Shown here: piece by piece, positions 36,585 through 44,316 of the stretch
Numbering within the stretch: the stretch's first letter is position 1
How the letters are laid out: each line of letters starts with the position of its first letter
Notes under the pieces: model-generated
Told to the model about the DNA's origin: nothing
What the model saw: the letters and a program-made list of their open reading frames with translations, nothing else
The model's database searches: none
Position numbers and translations under genes: made by a program
Source of the DNA: Solirubrobacterales bacterium
Lineage (GTDB): Bacteria > Actinomycetota > Thermoleophilia > Solirubrobacterales > 70-9
Assembly (NCBI GenBank): GCA_017882505.1
Contig: JADGPJ010000009.1
Span: 1 to 48,867 of the forward strand
Reading direction: 5' to 3'
DNA length: 48,867 bases

Positions 36585-37141
36585 GCCAGGGCCTCCGCCG
36601 GGCGCCCATCGGAGATCGTCACCCGGTCGACTCCGTCGCTCTCCTCGAGACTGACGTTGACCCGCTCGCCCCGGGCGGTCGGCAGGTTCTTGCCGACGTA
36701 GTCGGGCCGGATCGGCAGCTCGCGGTGCCCGCGGTCGCAAAGGACGGCGAGCTGGACCCGGCGCGGGCGGCCGTAGTCGAAGAGGGCATCGATCGCGGCC
36801 CTCACCGTGCGGCCGGTGAAGAGGACGTCGTCGACGAGGACGACCGTGCGCTCGTTGAGGTCGAAGTCGATGTGGGAGGCGTGGACGACCGGCTGGGAGG
36901 CGGGCGACTTGGCGCCGACGTCGTCGCGGTAGAAGGAGATGTCGATGTCGCCGATCGGCAGCTCGGTCCCGATCAACTCGCCGAGGAAGGCGTGGAGGCG
37001 ACGGGCGAGAAGGGCTCCGCGGGTGTGGATGCCAACGACGGCGAGACCCTCGGGCTGTGGGTTCTTCTCGGCGATCTCGTGGGCGATGCGCCGCAGCGTT
37101 CGCCTCAGACCGTCGTGCTCCAGCACGATCTTCTCACTCAC
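36581..37141 (-). CDS. pyrR: PyrR regulator/uracil phosphoribosyltransferase
   Basis: PyrR binds UMP or UTP and then attaches to a conserved RNA hairpin in pyr leaders to lower expression; it also has some uracil phosphoribosyltransferase activity. The 186-residue protein has the PRPP-binding loop VVLVDDVLFTGRTV (100-113) and the GIHTRGALLARRL segment. The start is GTG with a GGAAG Shine-Dalgarno sequence 7 bases upstream. A candidate PyrR-binding hairpin lies immediately before it. Confidence 0.95.
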   Translation of the reverse strand: MSEKIVLEHDGLRRTLRRIAHEIAEKNPQPEGLAVVGIHTRGALLARRLHAFLGELIGTELPIGDIDISFYRDDVGAKSPASQPVVHASHIDFDLNERTVVLVDDVLFTGRTVRAAIDALFDYGRPRRVQLAVLCDRGHRELPIRPDYVGKNLPTARGERVNVSLEESDGVDRVTISDGRPAEALA

Positions 37142-37154
37142 TCTTTGCTTCCTT

Positions 37155-37174
37155 CCTGGCCTCTCGGGACCGGG
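37155..37174 (-). promoter_or_regulatory. Probable PyrR-binding RNA hairpin in the pyr leader
   Basis: The minus strand reads GGTCCCGAGAGGCC flanked by CCC and AGG, close to the PyrR consensus ARUCCNGNGAGGYU, with the NGNGA loop and the bulged stem (CC/GG, GG/CC, CC/GG). Its 3' side adjoins the AGGAAGG ribosome-binding region of pyrR. There is no terminator, so repression of translation initiation, as in mycobacteria, is more likely than Bacillus-type attenuation. Confidence 0.7.
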
Positions 37175-37189
37175 TTAAAGGACGCCCGC

Positions 37190-37218
37190 AGCGTAGCAGC
37201 GAGGGTCGACGCCGTCAG
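37190..37218 (-). promoter_or_regulatory. Candidate promoter of the pyr operon
   Basis: CTGACG and TACGCT (37190-37195) are separated by 17 bases on the minus strand, in the gap after rnz; the rnz stop codon lies inside the -35 box. The predicted leader is about 40 bases and contains just the PyrR-type hairpin and the ribosome site. Confidence 0.5.
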
Positions 37219-38186
37219 TCGTCGGGATTCGAGTCTTCCCGCTTCTCGCGGGCTCCGCCGGGCACCAGCTTCGGCTCGCCGCGCTCGGGAAACGGGATCT
37301 CGATGATGTCGAAGTCACGCGGGGCGATCGTCGGCCCGTAGACCTCCTGCGCCTCCTCGAGCACCTTGCCGACGTGGTAGCGGGAGGAGATGTGGACCAG
37401 CGCCAGCAGCTTCACGTGCGCCTCGGCGCCGACGGCGGCGGCCTGACCGACGGTCGAATGGCCGGTTTCGGCGGCCCGCTGGACCTCCTCCTCGGCGAAG
37501 CTGGCGTCGTGGATCAGCAGCTCGGCGTCGGCGGCGGCCGCGACCGTCGCCGACGACGGCGCCGTGTCGCCGGTGAGGACGACCGTGCGCCCGGCGCGGC
37601 TCGGCCCCATCACCTGCTCGGGGGTCACGGGCCCGCTCGCGCCCGACACCTTCTCCCCCCTCTGCAGCGCCGCGAATGCGGGCCCTTCGGGGATTCCGGC
37701 GGCGATCGCCGCGGCGGGGTCGAAGCGGCCGGGCCGCTCCTCCTCGACCAGGGCGTAGCCGCTGGCGCGCACGCTGTGGGCGGCTTCGAAGGACTGGATC
37801 TCGTAGCCGTCGTGGGCGACCGTGTCGCCCGGAGCCAGCTCGACCAGCTCCAGTCCGAAGCCGAGCCGGCCGATCAGCGGCTTGAGGACGCCGAAGAGCT
37901 CGCGCAATCCAGCCGGGCCGTGGACCACGAGAGGGCGGTCGCGGTCGGTCAGGTCGTAGGTCTTGAGCAGGCCCGGCAGGCCGAGGATGTGGTCGGCGTG
38001 GAAGTGCGTGAGGTAGATCTCGTCGACCTGGGCGAGGCCGAGCGAGCGCTGCATCTGCCGCTGCGTCCCTTCGCCACAGTCGAAGAGCAGTCGCTCCCCC
38101 CCGCGCGCGATCAGCACGCTCGCGGTCGAGCGCCGCGCCGAGGGCACCGAGCCGCCGGTACCGAGGAAGATCACCGAGAGATCCAT
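37215..38186 (-). CDS. rnz: Ribonuclease Z (tRNA 3' endonuclease)
   Basis: RNase Z removes the 3' trailer of pre-tRNAs that lack an encoded CCA. The 323-residue metallo-beta-lactamase protein has HFHADHILGLPGLL (H61, H63, D65, H66), GTGGSVPS near the start, a flexible-arm region and the late VLTGDTAPS and HDASF metal motifs. The tRNA gene nearby has no encoded CCA, in keeping with a need for this enzyme. The start has a -10-like box 8 bases upstream. Confidence 0.94.
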   Translation of the reverse strand: MDLSVIFLGTGGSVPSARRSTASVLIARGGERLLFDCGEGTQRQMQRSLGLAQVDEIYLTHFHADHILGLPGLLKTYDLTDRDRPLVVHGPAGLRELFGVLKPLIGRLGFGLELVELAPGDTVAHDGYEIQSFEAAHSVRASGYALVEEERPGRFDPAAAIAAGIPEGPAFAALQRGEKVSGASGPVTPEQVMGPSRAGRTVVLTGDTAPSSATVAAAADAELLIHDASFAEEEVQRAAETGHSTVGQAAAVGAEAHVKLLALVHISSRYHVGKVLEEAQEVYGPTIAPRDFDIIEIPFPERGEPKLVPGGAREKREDSNPDD

Positions 38187-38194
38187 CGGCGCCG

Positions 38195-38200
38195 AGCCTA
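38195..38200 (-). promoter_or_regulatory. Candidate -10 box for rnz
   Basis: TAGGCT ends 8 bases before the rnz ATG on the minus strand. No Shine-Dalgarno sequence fits between them, so a leaderless transcript is likely. No good -35 box is visible. Confidence 0.35.
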
Positions 38201-38280
38201 CGTGGTCGTAATTTCAACCGCTATCCGGGTGAAAGTACGACCGCTCCCGGCCGAGGGCGTACCACTAAGCTGCCGGGTGA

Positions 38281-38354
38281 GCGCCCGTAGCTCAGCTGGA
38301 TAGAGCGCTTCCCTCCGGAGGAAGAGGCCGCAGGTTCGAATCCTGCCGGGCGCG
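38281..38354 (+). tRNA. tRNA-Arg (anticodon CCG)
   Basis: The cloverleaf is complete: acceptor stem GCGCCCG/CGGGCGC, D arm GCTC...GAGC, anticodon stem CTTCC/GGAAG with loop CTCCGGA (anticodon CCG), a short variable loop, and T arm GCAGG/CCTGC with TTCGAAT. The 3' CCA is not encoded. It decodes CGG, a common arginine codon in this GC-rich genome. Confidence 0.97.
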
Positions 38355-38371
38355 TCGTCGTGTTGCCGTGG

Positions 38372-39292
38372 CTAGGCGGTCTTGAAGCGGGCTCGCCACT
38401 CGTCGCGGTCGAAGCGGGCCGGCTCGGTCTCGTCGAGGAAGCGTTCGAGGACGGAGATGAAGCTGCCGGGACTCTCCAGCTGCGGCACGTGGCCGACCCC
38501 CTTGAAGATCTCGAGGCGGCTGTTGGGAAGCTGGCGATGGGTCTCTTCGCCGTGCTCGACCGGGATGATCGGGTCGCGGTCGCCCCAGATGATCAGCAGC
38601 GGCAGCGCCTCTGCCAGGTAGAGGCGGTCGAGCGCGGCGACACGCTGGCCCGTGGTGCCGACGACCGCGCGCAGGGTCGAGAGGAACGCCTTGCGGCGCT
38701 CGGGGTCGGCCAGGGACGCGTAGCCACGCGCCACCTCGGCGACGTCGGCGCTGGGGCGCAGGCCGAGCTTGCCGAAGGCCCCACCGAGCAGAGAGCCGGC
38801 GCGCGCCCCGACTCCGGCGGTGGCCGAGATGAAGAGGTCGGCGCCGGGCAGCGCCGCCGCGCGCAGGATCGGGCTAACGTCGGGGCCGAGGCCGCCGCTG
38901 GAGACCAGAACCAGCCGTTCGACCATCTCCGGGAACTGGTAGGTGAACTGGAGCGCCACGCCGCCGCCGAGCGAGTGCCCGACCAGCGTCGCCCGCTCGT
39001 GCCCGAGCGTCAGCATCAGATCCCGCAGCCCGCTGGCGAGGCTGCCGAGCGAGTAGTCGCCGCCGCCCGGCTCCGAGAGGCCGTGACCGGGGAAGTCCGC
39101 GGCGATCACCGCGTTGCGCAGCGCAAGCGGCTCGATCACCGACTTCCAGTTGTCGGTGTTGCCGGCCATGCCGTGAATCAGCAGCAGCAGCTTGCCCGAG
39201 CCGGCCTCGACGTAACTGACCGAGCGACCGTGAACGGTCGCGGTTCTGCTCTTCACATCGCTTGCGCCGATCGGTGCCACGTTGTTCGCCAT
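38372..39292 (-). CDS. Alpha/beta-fold hydrolase
   Basis: The 306-residue protein has the oxyanion-hole strand LLLIHGMAGNTDNW and a complete triad: nucleophile S107 in GHSLGG, D240 in WGDRDPIIP and H268 in GVGHVPQLE. Helical cap residues lie between about 140 and 215. No signal peptide is seen. The substrate cannot be told; relatives include lipases, esterases and C-C bond hydrolases. It converges on the tRNA gene. Confidence 0.88.
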   Translation of the reverse strand: MANNVAPIGASDVKSRTATVHGRSVSYVEAGSGKLLLLIHGMAGNTDNWKSVIEPLALRNAVIAADFPGHGLSEPGGGDYSLGSLASGLRDLMLTLGHERATLVGHSLGGGVALQFTYQFPEMVERLVLVSSGGLGPDVSPILRAAALPGADLFISATAGVGARAGSLLGGAFGKLGLRPSADVAEVARGYASLADPERRKAFLSTLRAVVGTTGQRVAALDRLYLAEALPLLIIWGDRDPIIPVEHGEETHRQLPNSRLEIFKGVGHVPQLESPGSFISVLERFLDETEPARFDRDEWRARFKTA

Positions 39293-39371
39293 ACCCCAAC
39301 CGTAGCCGCCGGGGACGCTGTCGGGGCCAAGATCGCGGATCTGTGACGGATTCCAATACTGTCGCGGGCGT

Positions 39372-40109
39372 ATGAACGATGCGCCTCAGGAGACCCGGAT
39401 GCCGCGCGGAGTGCTGGCTGTGGTGGCGATCGGGCTGATCGCCTGCATCGCTGCGGCACTGCTCACGACCGACAAGTCGAGCGGCTCGGCGGCCCAACTG
39501 GAATACCTCGAAGAGACGCCGATGCCCGATTCGAAGCCCGTCGCGGTGCCGGGAGGCGGCGGTCAGATGCAGCTCAGTGACGGCCACATCCGCGCCACCG
39601 GCCTCAACGTCAGCGGTTACGAGCTCTACTGGGTCTACTCACAGCTCAACATCGACGCCGGCTCGCCGGTCGGAAGCGCGCGGATCCGCTGCTCGATTCA
39701 GGCTCCGGGCGGAACCGAAGTCGCGCAGACTCCGAAGCTGCGCGCGTCGTACCCGCGGTCGAGCGAAGGGCTCGCGAATCAGGAAGTGCCCGAAGTCGTG
39801 CTGGTCGACTTCAGCTCCCATGGCGACGAACTCGCGACGGTCGAAGCCACCGACCTGCCCCGCCGCTTCGCGACGGAGAGCGACATCAACCTGGAATGGC
39901 CCGAATACGTGGTCGGCAAGGAGCGGTGGGAATGGTTCCTCCCCCCCGGTCCCCCGAAGAAGGCCCTGGTCCTGCCCTTCGCCACGGTTTGGAAAACGAC
40001 CAAGGTGCCCTCGGCAAAGGTCGCCTGCGCCCTCACCACCAGCGCCGGCTCCGCCACCGTGCGGACCGGTGGCGCCCTGACCAAACAGTCGGAACCGATC
40101 GCGGAATAG
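39372..40109 (+). CDS. Membrane-anchored protein of unknown function
   Basis: I do not recognise this 245-residue protein. It has a single N-terminal membrane helix (about 13-32) and then a soluble, probably external, beta-rich domain. Notable segments are GHIRATGLNVSGYELYWVYSQ, ARIRCSI and a late aromatic stretch KERWEWFLPPGPPKKALVLPFATVW, given here only as landmarks. Two cysteines (C109 in RIRCSI and C221 in VACALT) could form a disulfide. It is divergent from the hydrolase and stands alone, so context gives no function. Confidence 0.75.
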   Translation: MNDAPQETRMPRGVLAVVAIGLIACIAAALLTTDKSSGSAAQLEYLEETPMPDSKPVAVPGGGGQMQLSDGHIRATGLNVSGYELYWVYSQLNIDAGSPVGSARIRCSIQAPGGTEVAQTPKLRASYPRSSEGLANQEVPEVVLVDFSSHGDELATVEATDLPRRFATESDINLEWPEYVVGKERWEWFLPPGPPKKALVLPFATVWKTTKVPSAKVACALTTSAGSATVRTGGALTKQSEPIAE

Positions 40110-40131
40110 CGCCGCGGGGCCCCGCCGAGGG

Positions 40132-40935
40132 TCAGTCGTCGGCCGGGGCGACGAGGAGCTCGGGCCCTTCGGTCATCCCTTTCCCGACCTTGTTCAGCTT
40201 CGGATTGGCGGGAGCGCTGTCCATGCGGCGGGCGTCGAGAGGCGCGCACATCGCCACCGCGTCCTCGACGCCCAGGTCCGGGCGCAGCCAGGCCGCCTCG
40301 GCCTCGGGACTGGGAAGGATCGCCGGCATCCGGTCGTGGACCCGGGAGACCAGCTCGTTCGGCGTCGTCGTGACGATCGTGGCGCTGTAGAGCCAGCCGT
40401 CGTCGAAACCGCGGTCCTCATCGTCCTCCCACTCCTTGCGGGTGCAGATCCCGGCGAAGGCGAACGGCTCGCCGCCGTCGACCGTGAAGCGCCAGGGCTG
40501 GCGCGGCTGCTTGGGATCCTCGGCTCGCATCCACTCGTAGAAGCCGTCGGCGACGATCAGGCAGCGGTGGCGGAACTTGCCGACCAGCGGGCCATAGGCG
40601 CGGCTGGAGGTCAGGTTCTCGGCTTTGGCGTTGATCATCCGGTAGCCGACCTTGAGGTCCTTGGCCCAGCGCGGGACCAGACCCCAGCGCATCAGCCTCG
40701 CCTCGCGCTCCCCCCGCGCCGCCTCCTCGGGGTCGGGCGAGGAGCGCACGACGAGGATCTCCTGGGTCGGGGCGACGTTGAAGCGACCCATCCCCCGGGC
40801 GGCTTTCTCCGCCCGCTCCCTACTCGGCGGCGGCGCCTCGCCGCTGCTGCGCTCCAGGGCCTTCTCGAGCTCGACCTGGAAGCGGTCGGCGATCTTCTTC
40901 GTGTCCTTGGTCGTGACCGTGAAGCGCCCGCACAT
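40132..40935 (-). CDS. SRAP-domain protein (HMCES/YedK family)
   Basis: These proteins shield abasic sites in single-stranded DNA by forming a covalent thiazolidine link through the N-terminal cysteine, and may have autoproteolytic activity. The 267-residue protein has the required C2 directly after Met, N53 (FNVAPTQ), E134 (DGFYEW) and H200 (HDRMPAIL). It shares one base with the sugar-dehydratase gene upstream, but a functional link is unlikely. Confidence 0.93.
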   Translation of the reverse strand: MCGRFTVTTKDTKKIADRFQVELEKALERSSGEAPPPSRERAEKAARGMGRFNVAPTQEILVVRSSPDPEEAARGEREARLMRWGLVPRWAKDLKVGYRMINAKAENLTSSRAYGPLVGKFRHRCLIVADGFYEWMRAEDPKQPRQPWRFTVDGGEPFAFAGICTRKEWEDDEDRGFDDGWLYSATIVTTTPNELVSRVHDRMPAILPSPEAEAAWLRPDLGVEDAVAMCAPLDARRMDSAPANPKLNKVGKGMTEGPELLVAPADD

Positions 40936-41900
40936 CAGGGACGCACCTCCGGGTGGTCGCGGTACCAGTCCAGGGTGCGGATCAGGCCATCGCGCAGAGT
41001 CACGGCGGGGCTCCAGCCGGTCAGCCGGCGCAACTTCGCCGAATCGACGTACTGGCGGTCGATCTCGCCGGCCGGGTTGCCGGTGCCCTGGTATTCGGGA
41101 TCGAGACCCGAGCCCGCGACCGCGGCGATCGTCCCCAGCACCTCGGCGACCGAGTGCGGAGTCTCGCCGCCGGCGTTGAAGGCCTCCCCCGCGCCCGGGC
41201 CTCCGGCGCCGACGGCGTGCTCCACCGCCAGATAGGCGCTGACGGCGTCGTCGACATAGAGGAAGTCGCGTTCGGGACTGCCGTCGGAGCGGATCTGCGG
41301 CCGGCGGCCGTCGAGCACGGCGGCGATCGCTTCCGGGATCAGCCGCGAGAAGTTGAGGTCGCCGCCGCCGTAGATGTTGGCGAAGCGGGTGACGGCGACC
41401 GGCAGGCCGTAGGCGGGGCGGTAGCTGAGCGCGATCGCGTCGGCCGCCGCCTTGCTCGCCTCGTACGGAGACGCCGGGCGCAGCTGCATGTCCTCGCGGT
41501 AGGGCAGTTCATCTCTGGGCCCGTAGGCCTTGTCGGAGGAGGCGACGACGACCGCCGGCACCTCGGCGCGGCGGCAGGCCTCCAGCAGGGTCCAGGTGCC
41601 GCGGACGTTGGTTTCGAAGGTCGGGGTCGGATCGGCCATCGCCGGGCCGACCAGGGTCTGCGCGGCGAGGTGGAAGACGGTGTCGAACTCGCTCGCCTCG
41701 ACCGTCGCACCGACGTGCCGGGCGTCGCGCAGGTCGGACACGATCAGCTCCACTTCGGACTCGATCCCCTGCAGCGCGAGCCCGGAGAGCGGCGGCGGCG
41801 CCAGCTCGAGGACGGTCACCGCGTCGCCGCGGTCGAGCAGCGCCCGCGCCAGGTGCGAGGCGACGAAGCCGTGGCCGCCGGTGAGCAGGACGCGCTTCAA
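40935..41900 (-). CDS. NAD-dependent sugar dehydratase/epimerase (CDP-glucose 4,6-dehydratase-like)
   Basis: The 321-residue short-chain dehydrogenase has the Rossmann motif TGGHGFVAS (7-15) and the active-site signature SSDKAYG (121-127), with Y146 and K150 of YxxxK. The SSDKAYG signature and the adjacent cytidylyltransferase suggest a CDP-glucose 4,6-dehydratase (RfbG-like), though the protein is shorter than classical RfbG. The start is TTG and overlaps the upstream stop (TTGA). Later enzymes for a deoxysugar are not in the window. Confidence 0.75.
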   Translation of the reverse strand: MKRVLLTGGHGFVASHLARALLDRGDAVTVLELAPPPLSGLALQGIESEVELIVSDLRDARHVGATVEASEFDTVFHLAAQTLVGPAMADPTPTFETNVRGTWTLLEACRRAEVPAVVVASSDKAYGPRDELPYREDMQLRPASPYEASKAAADAIALSYRPAYGLPVAVTRFANIYGGGDLNFSRLIPEAIAAVLDGRRPQIRSDGSPERDFLYVDDAVSAYLAVEHAVGAGGPGAGEAFNAGGETPHSVAEVLGTIAAVAGSGLDPEYQGTGNPAGEIDRQYVDSAKLRRLTGWSPAVTLRDGLIRTLDWYRDHPEVRP

Positions 41901-42631
41901 CCCGCCTCCACCGCCGCCGCGCCCCAGACCCGCCAGGGGGCTTCGCCGGCCCTCCAGAGATCGTTGAGAACGACCGCGTCCTTGTAGGTGTCCATGCAGT
42001 CCCAGAAGCCCTCGTGGCGATAGGCGCGCAGCTGACCCTCATCGGCAAGACGTCCGAGCGGCTCCCGCTCCAGAACGCTCTCCGCGTCCAGGTACGAGAG
42101 CACTCCCGGCTCGAAGCAGAAGAAGCCACCGTTGATCCAGTGCTCGCTGCGCGGCTTCTCGACGAAGCCGCTGACCTGGTCGCCGTCGAGCTCGGCGACG
42201 CCCCACTGGAGATCAGGCCGGACCACGGTCACGGTCGCGAGCGCACCATGGCTGCCGTGGAATTCGAGCTGAGCGCTTAGATCGACGTCGGCGACGCCGT
42301 CGGCGTAGGTAACACAGAAGGGTCGGTCACCGAGAAGCGGGGCGAGCTTCGCCACGCGGCCGCCGGTCGGCGTGTCGAGGCCGGTGTCGATGCACTCGAC
42401 CTCGACTCCGGCGGGCCAGGGCTCGGCCGCGACAAACTCCGAAATCGCCTCGCCGAGGTACCCCGTCGCCAGCAGAAAGCGCTCGAAGCCCTGCGCTGCG
42501 TAGATCTGGATCACGTGCCAGAGAATCGGCCGGGCGCCGATCTCGACCAGCGCCTTCGGCACCGACTCCGTCCGCTCGCGCAAGCGAGTACCGCGCCCGC
42601 CGCAAAGAATGACCACCGGTGGTTTTTCCAT
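41897..42631 (-). CDS. rfbF: Glucose-1-phosphate cytidylyltransferase (RfbF-like)
   Basis: This nucleotidyltransferase makes CDP-glucose from CTP and glucose 1-phosphate. The 244-residue protein has the signature VILCGGRGTRLRE (8-20), VPKALVEIG, YADGVADVD, the WINGGFFCFE segment and the C-terminal GFWDCMDTYKD typical of RfbF. A Shine-Dalgarno AGGAG lies 5 bases before the ATG, inside a long inverted repeat. With the next gene it forms the first two steps of CDP-deoxysugar synthesis. Confidence 0.88.
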   Translation of the reverse strand: MEKPPVVILCGGRGTRLRERTESVPKALVEIGARPILWHVIQIYAAQGFERFLLATGYLGEAISEFVAAEPWPAGVEVECIDTGLDTPTGGRVAKLAPLLGDRPFCVTYADGVADVDLSAQLEFHGSHGALATVTVVRPDLQWGVAELDGDQVSGFVEKPRSEHWINGGFFCFEPGVLSYLDAESVLEREPLGRLADEGQLRAYRHEGFWDCMDTYKDAVVLNDLWRAGEAPWRVWGAAAVEAG

Positions 42632-42638
42632 CTATCTC

Positions 42639-42744
42639 CTGACGGTGGCTGTGGCCAAGCAGCTCAAGGACACAGGGAGCGAGGCGTGCTCTGCACGCGA
42701 GCGACCGAGGACGCCGAGATGCGCCGCGCCACAGCCGCCGTCAG
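42639..42744. repeat. Long inverted repeat with internal hairpin between rfbF and the sulfur-carrier gene
   Basis: Arms at 42639-42655 and 42728-42744 (CTGACGGTGGCTGTGGC and its partner) match over 17 bases with one T/C difference, allowing a G-U pair in RNA. Inside, GCGTGC/GCACGC forms a perfect hairpin with a 3-base loop. The stop codon of the sulfur-carrier gene lies in one arm. The arrangement recalls the element at 9922-10072 without sharing its sequence. Confidence 0.6.
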
Positions 42745-43013
42745 CCGCCGGCTACTGCGGGGAGGATGGTGACCTCGTCGCCCTCGTTGATGGCGGTGTC
42801 GAGGCCCTGCTGGAAGCGGATGTCCTCGCCGGAGACGTAGACGTTGACGAAGCGGCGCAGGTCGCCGTCCTGGGTGATCCGCTGGCGCAGGTCAGCGTGG
42901 GCGTCGAAGACGGCGTCGAGCGCCTCGCCCACGGTCGCCCCGGTCACCTCGACCGTGGATTCTCCGCCGGTCGCGGCGCGCAGCTGGGTCGGGATCTTGA
43001 CGGTGATTGACAT
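42741..43013 (-). CDS. cysO: CysO-like sulfur-carrier protein (MoaD/ThiS family)
   Basis: The 90-residue ubiquitin-fold protein ends in the diglycine tail LPAVAGG, which becomes a thiocarboxylate in active carriers. It strongly resembles mycobacterial CysO, including the SITVKIPTQLR opening and RRFVNVYVSGEDIRF. In mycobacteria CysO gives sulfur to CysM for cysteine synthesis. Here the partner gene, directly adjacent with no spacing, encodes a threonine-synthase-like enzyme, and both sit behind a SAM-I riboswitch. A role in homocysteine synthesis is therefore proposed. No Mec-type peptidase or MoeZ-type activator is in the window. Confidence 0.92.
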   Translation of the reverse strand: MSITVKIPTQLRAATGGESTVEVTGATVGEALDAVFDAHADLRQRITQDGDLRRFVNVYVSGEDIRFQQGLDTAINEGDEVTILPAVAGG

Positions 43014-44246
43014 TTAGGCGGCCACCTCCTGGCGGAACTCGACCTCGAAGCTCTCGAGGTCGGGATCGATCTCGTGCATCTGGAACGTATCGCGGGTGGC
43101 GTCGAGCGTCTTCAGACCCTCGCCGGTGATGTAGACGACGACCCGCTCGCCGCCGGCGATCTCACCGCGTTCGGCGAGCTTACGGAGGACGCCGACGGTG
43201 ACCCCGCCGGCGGTCTCGGTGAAGATCCCGGTCGTTTCGGCGAGCAGTTTGATCCCCTCGCGGATCTCGGCGTCGGTGACCGAGTCGACGCCGCCGCCGG
43301 TCTTGCGCGCGTGTTCGATCGCGTAGGGGCCGTCGGCGGGATCGCCGATCGCCAGGCTTTTGGCGATCGTGTCCGGCTTCTGCGGCTTGCAGACGTCCCA
43401 GCCTTCGGCGAAGGCGGTTGCCACCGGGCTGCAGCCCTCGGCCTGGGCGCCGTTGAAGACCGGCTGCGAGCCGGTGACGAGCCCGAGGTCGAGCCACTCC
43501 TGGAAACCGCGGCCGACCTTGGTGAAGAGCGAACCGGAGGCGATCGGGCAGACGACCCGGTCGGGGAGCTCCCAGCCGAGCTGCTCGACGGTCTCGTAGG
43601 CGAGCGTCTTCGACCCCTCGGCGTAGTAGGGACGCAGGTTGACGTTGACGAATGCCCACGGGCGACTCTCGGCGAGCTGGATGCAGAGGCGATTGACGTC
43701 GTCGTAGTTGCCGCGGACGCCGACCAGGTTGGTCCCGTAGACGCCGGTGGCGAGCAGCTTCTGCTCCTCGAGGTTCGCCGGCACGAAGACGTAGGAATCG
43801 AGTCCGGCCGCGGCCGCGTGGGCGGCGACGGCGTTGGCGAGGTTGCCGGTCGAGGCGCAGGCCACCGTCTTGAATCCGAGCTCCTGCGCCTTCGCGACGG
43901 CGACGGCGACGACCCTGTCCTTGAACGAGTGGGTCGGGTTGGCGGCGTCGTTCTTGATCCAGATCTCCGCCTCGAGACCGAGCCGCTCAGCCAGCCGATC
44001 GGCGCGCACCAGCGGCGTCAGGCCCGGCTCGAGCGGGTCGTTTGGCCGCCCCTCGAACGGAAGGAAATCGGCGTAGCGCCAGATCCCCTGGGACCCGGCC
44101 TGGATCCGCCGTTTCGCCTCCACCGGGTCGAACCCGGAGAAGTCGTAGGCCACCTCGAGCGGCCCGAAGCAGTTTTCGCAGACGTAGTACGCACCGAGCT
44201 CATAGGCGGTGCCGCACTCCTTGCACTTCAGACTTTCGATTGACAT
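43014..44246 (-). CDS. thrC: Threonine-synthase-like PLP enzyme, possibly a sulfur-carrier-dependent homocysteine synthase
   Basis: The 410-residue protein has an N-terminal zinc ribbon (C8, C11, C23, C26) and a fold-type II PLP domain with the cofactor lysine K109 in NPTHSFKDR. Classical ThrC usually has NPTGSFKDR; the histidine marks a different subgroup. Sequence alone suggests O-phosphohomoserine as substrate. The SAM-I riboswitch upstream and the adjoining CysO-like gene point instead to replacing phosphate with sulfur from the carrier. The ATG at 44246 has a GAGG 6 bases upstream. A true threonine synthase may exist elsewhere. Confidence 0.88.
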   Translation of the reverse strand: MSIESLKCKECGTAYELGAYYVCENCFGPLEVAYDFSGFDPVEAKRRIQAGSQGIWRYADFLPFEGRPNDPLEPGLTPLVRADRLAERLGLEAEIWIKNDAANPTHSFKDRVVAVAVAKAQELGFKTVACASTGNLANAVAAHAAAAGLDSYVFVPANLEEQKLLATGVYGTNLVGVRGNYDDVNRLCIQLAESRPWAFVNVNLRPYYAEGSKTLAYETVEQLGWELPDRVVCPIASGSLFTKVGRGFQEWLDLGLVTGSQPVFNGAQAEGCSPVATAFAEGWDVCKPQKPDTIAKSLAIGDPADGPYAIEHARKTGGGVDSVTDAEIREGIKLLAETTGIFTETAGGVTVGVLRKLAERGEIAGGERVVVYITGEGLKTLDATRDTFQMHEIDPDLESFEVEFRQEVAA

Positions 44247-44270
44247 CCGATCCTCTTTTCGACTCTCAAG

Positions 44271-44300
44271 AAAAAACCTCCGCCTTGTGTGGGGCAGAGG
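44271..44300 (-). terminator. Riboswitch-controlled intrinsic terminator
   Basis: On the minus strand CCTCTGCC and GGCGGAGG form an 8-base stem (one G-U pair) with an 8-base loop, followed by six T residues (44271-44276). The loop-side CCCCACA can instead pair with TGTGGGG from the 3' strand of the aptamer's P1 helix, giving a clear antiterminator. Transcription would stop when SAM is bound. Confidence 0.92.
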
Positions 44301-44316
44301 TCCGATCGGACATCCC

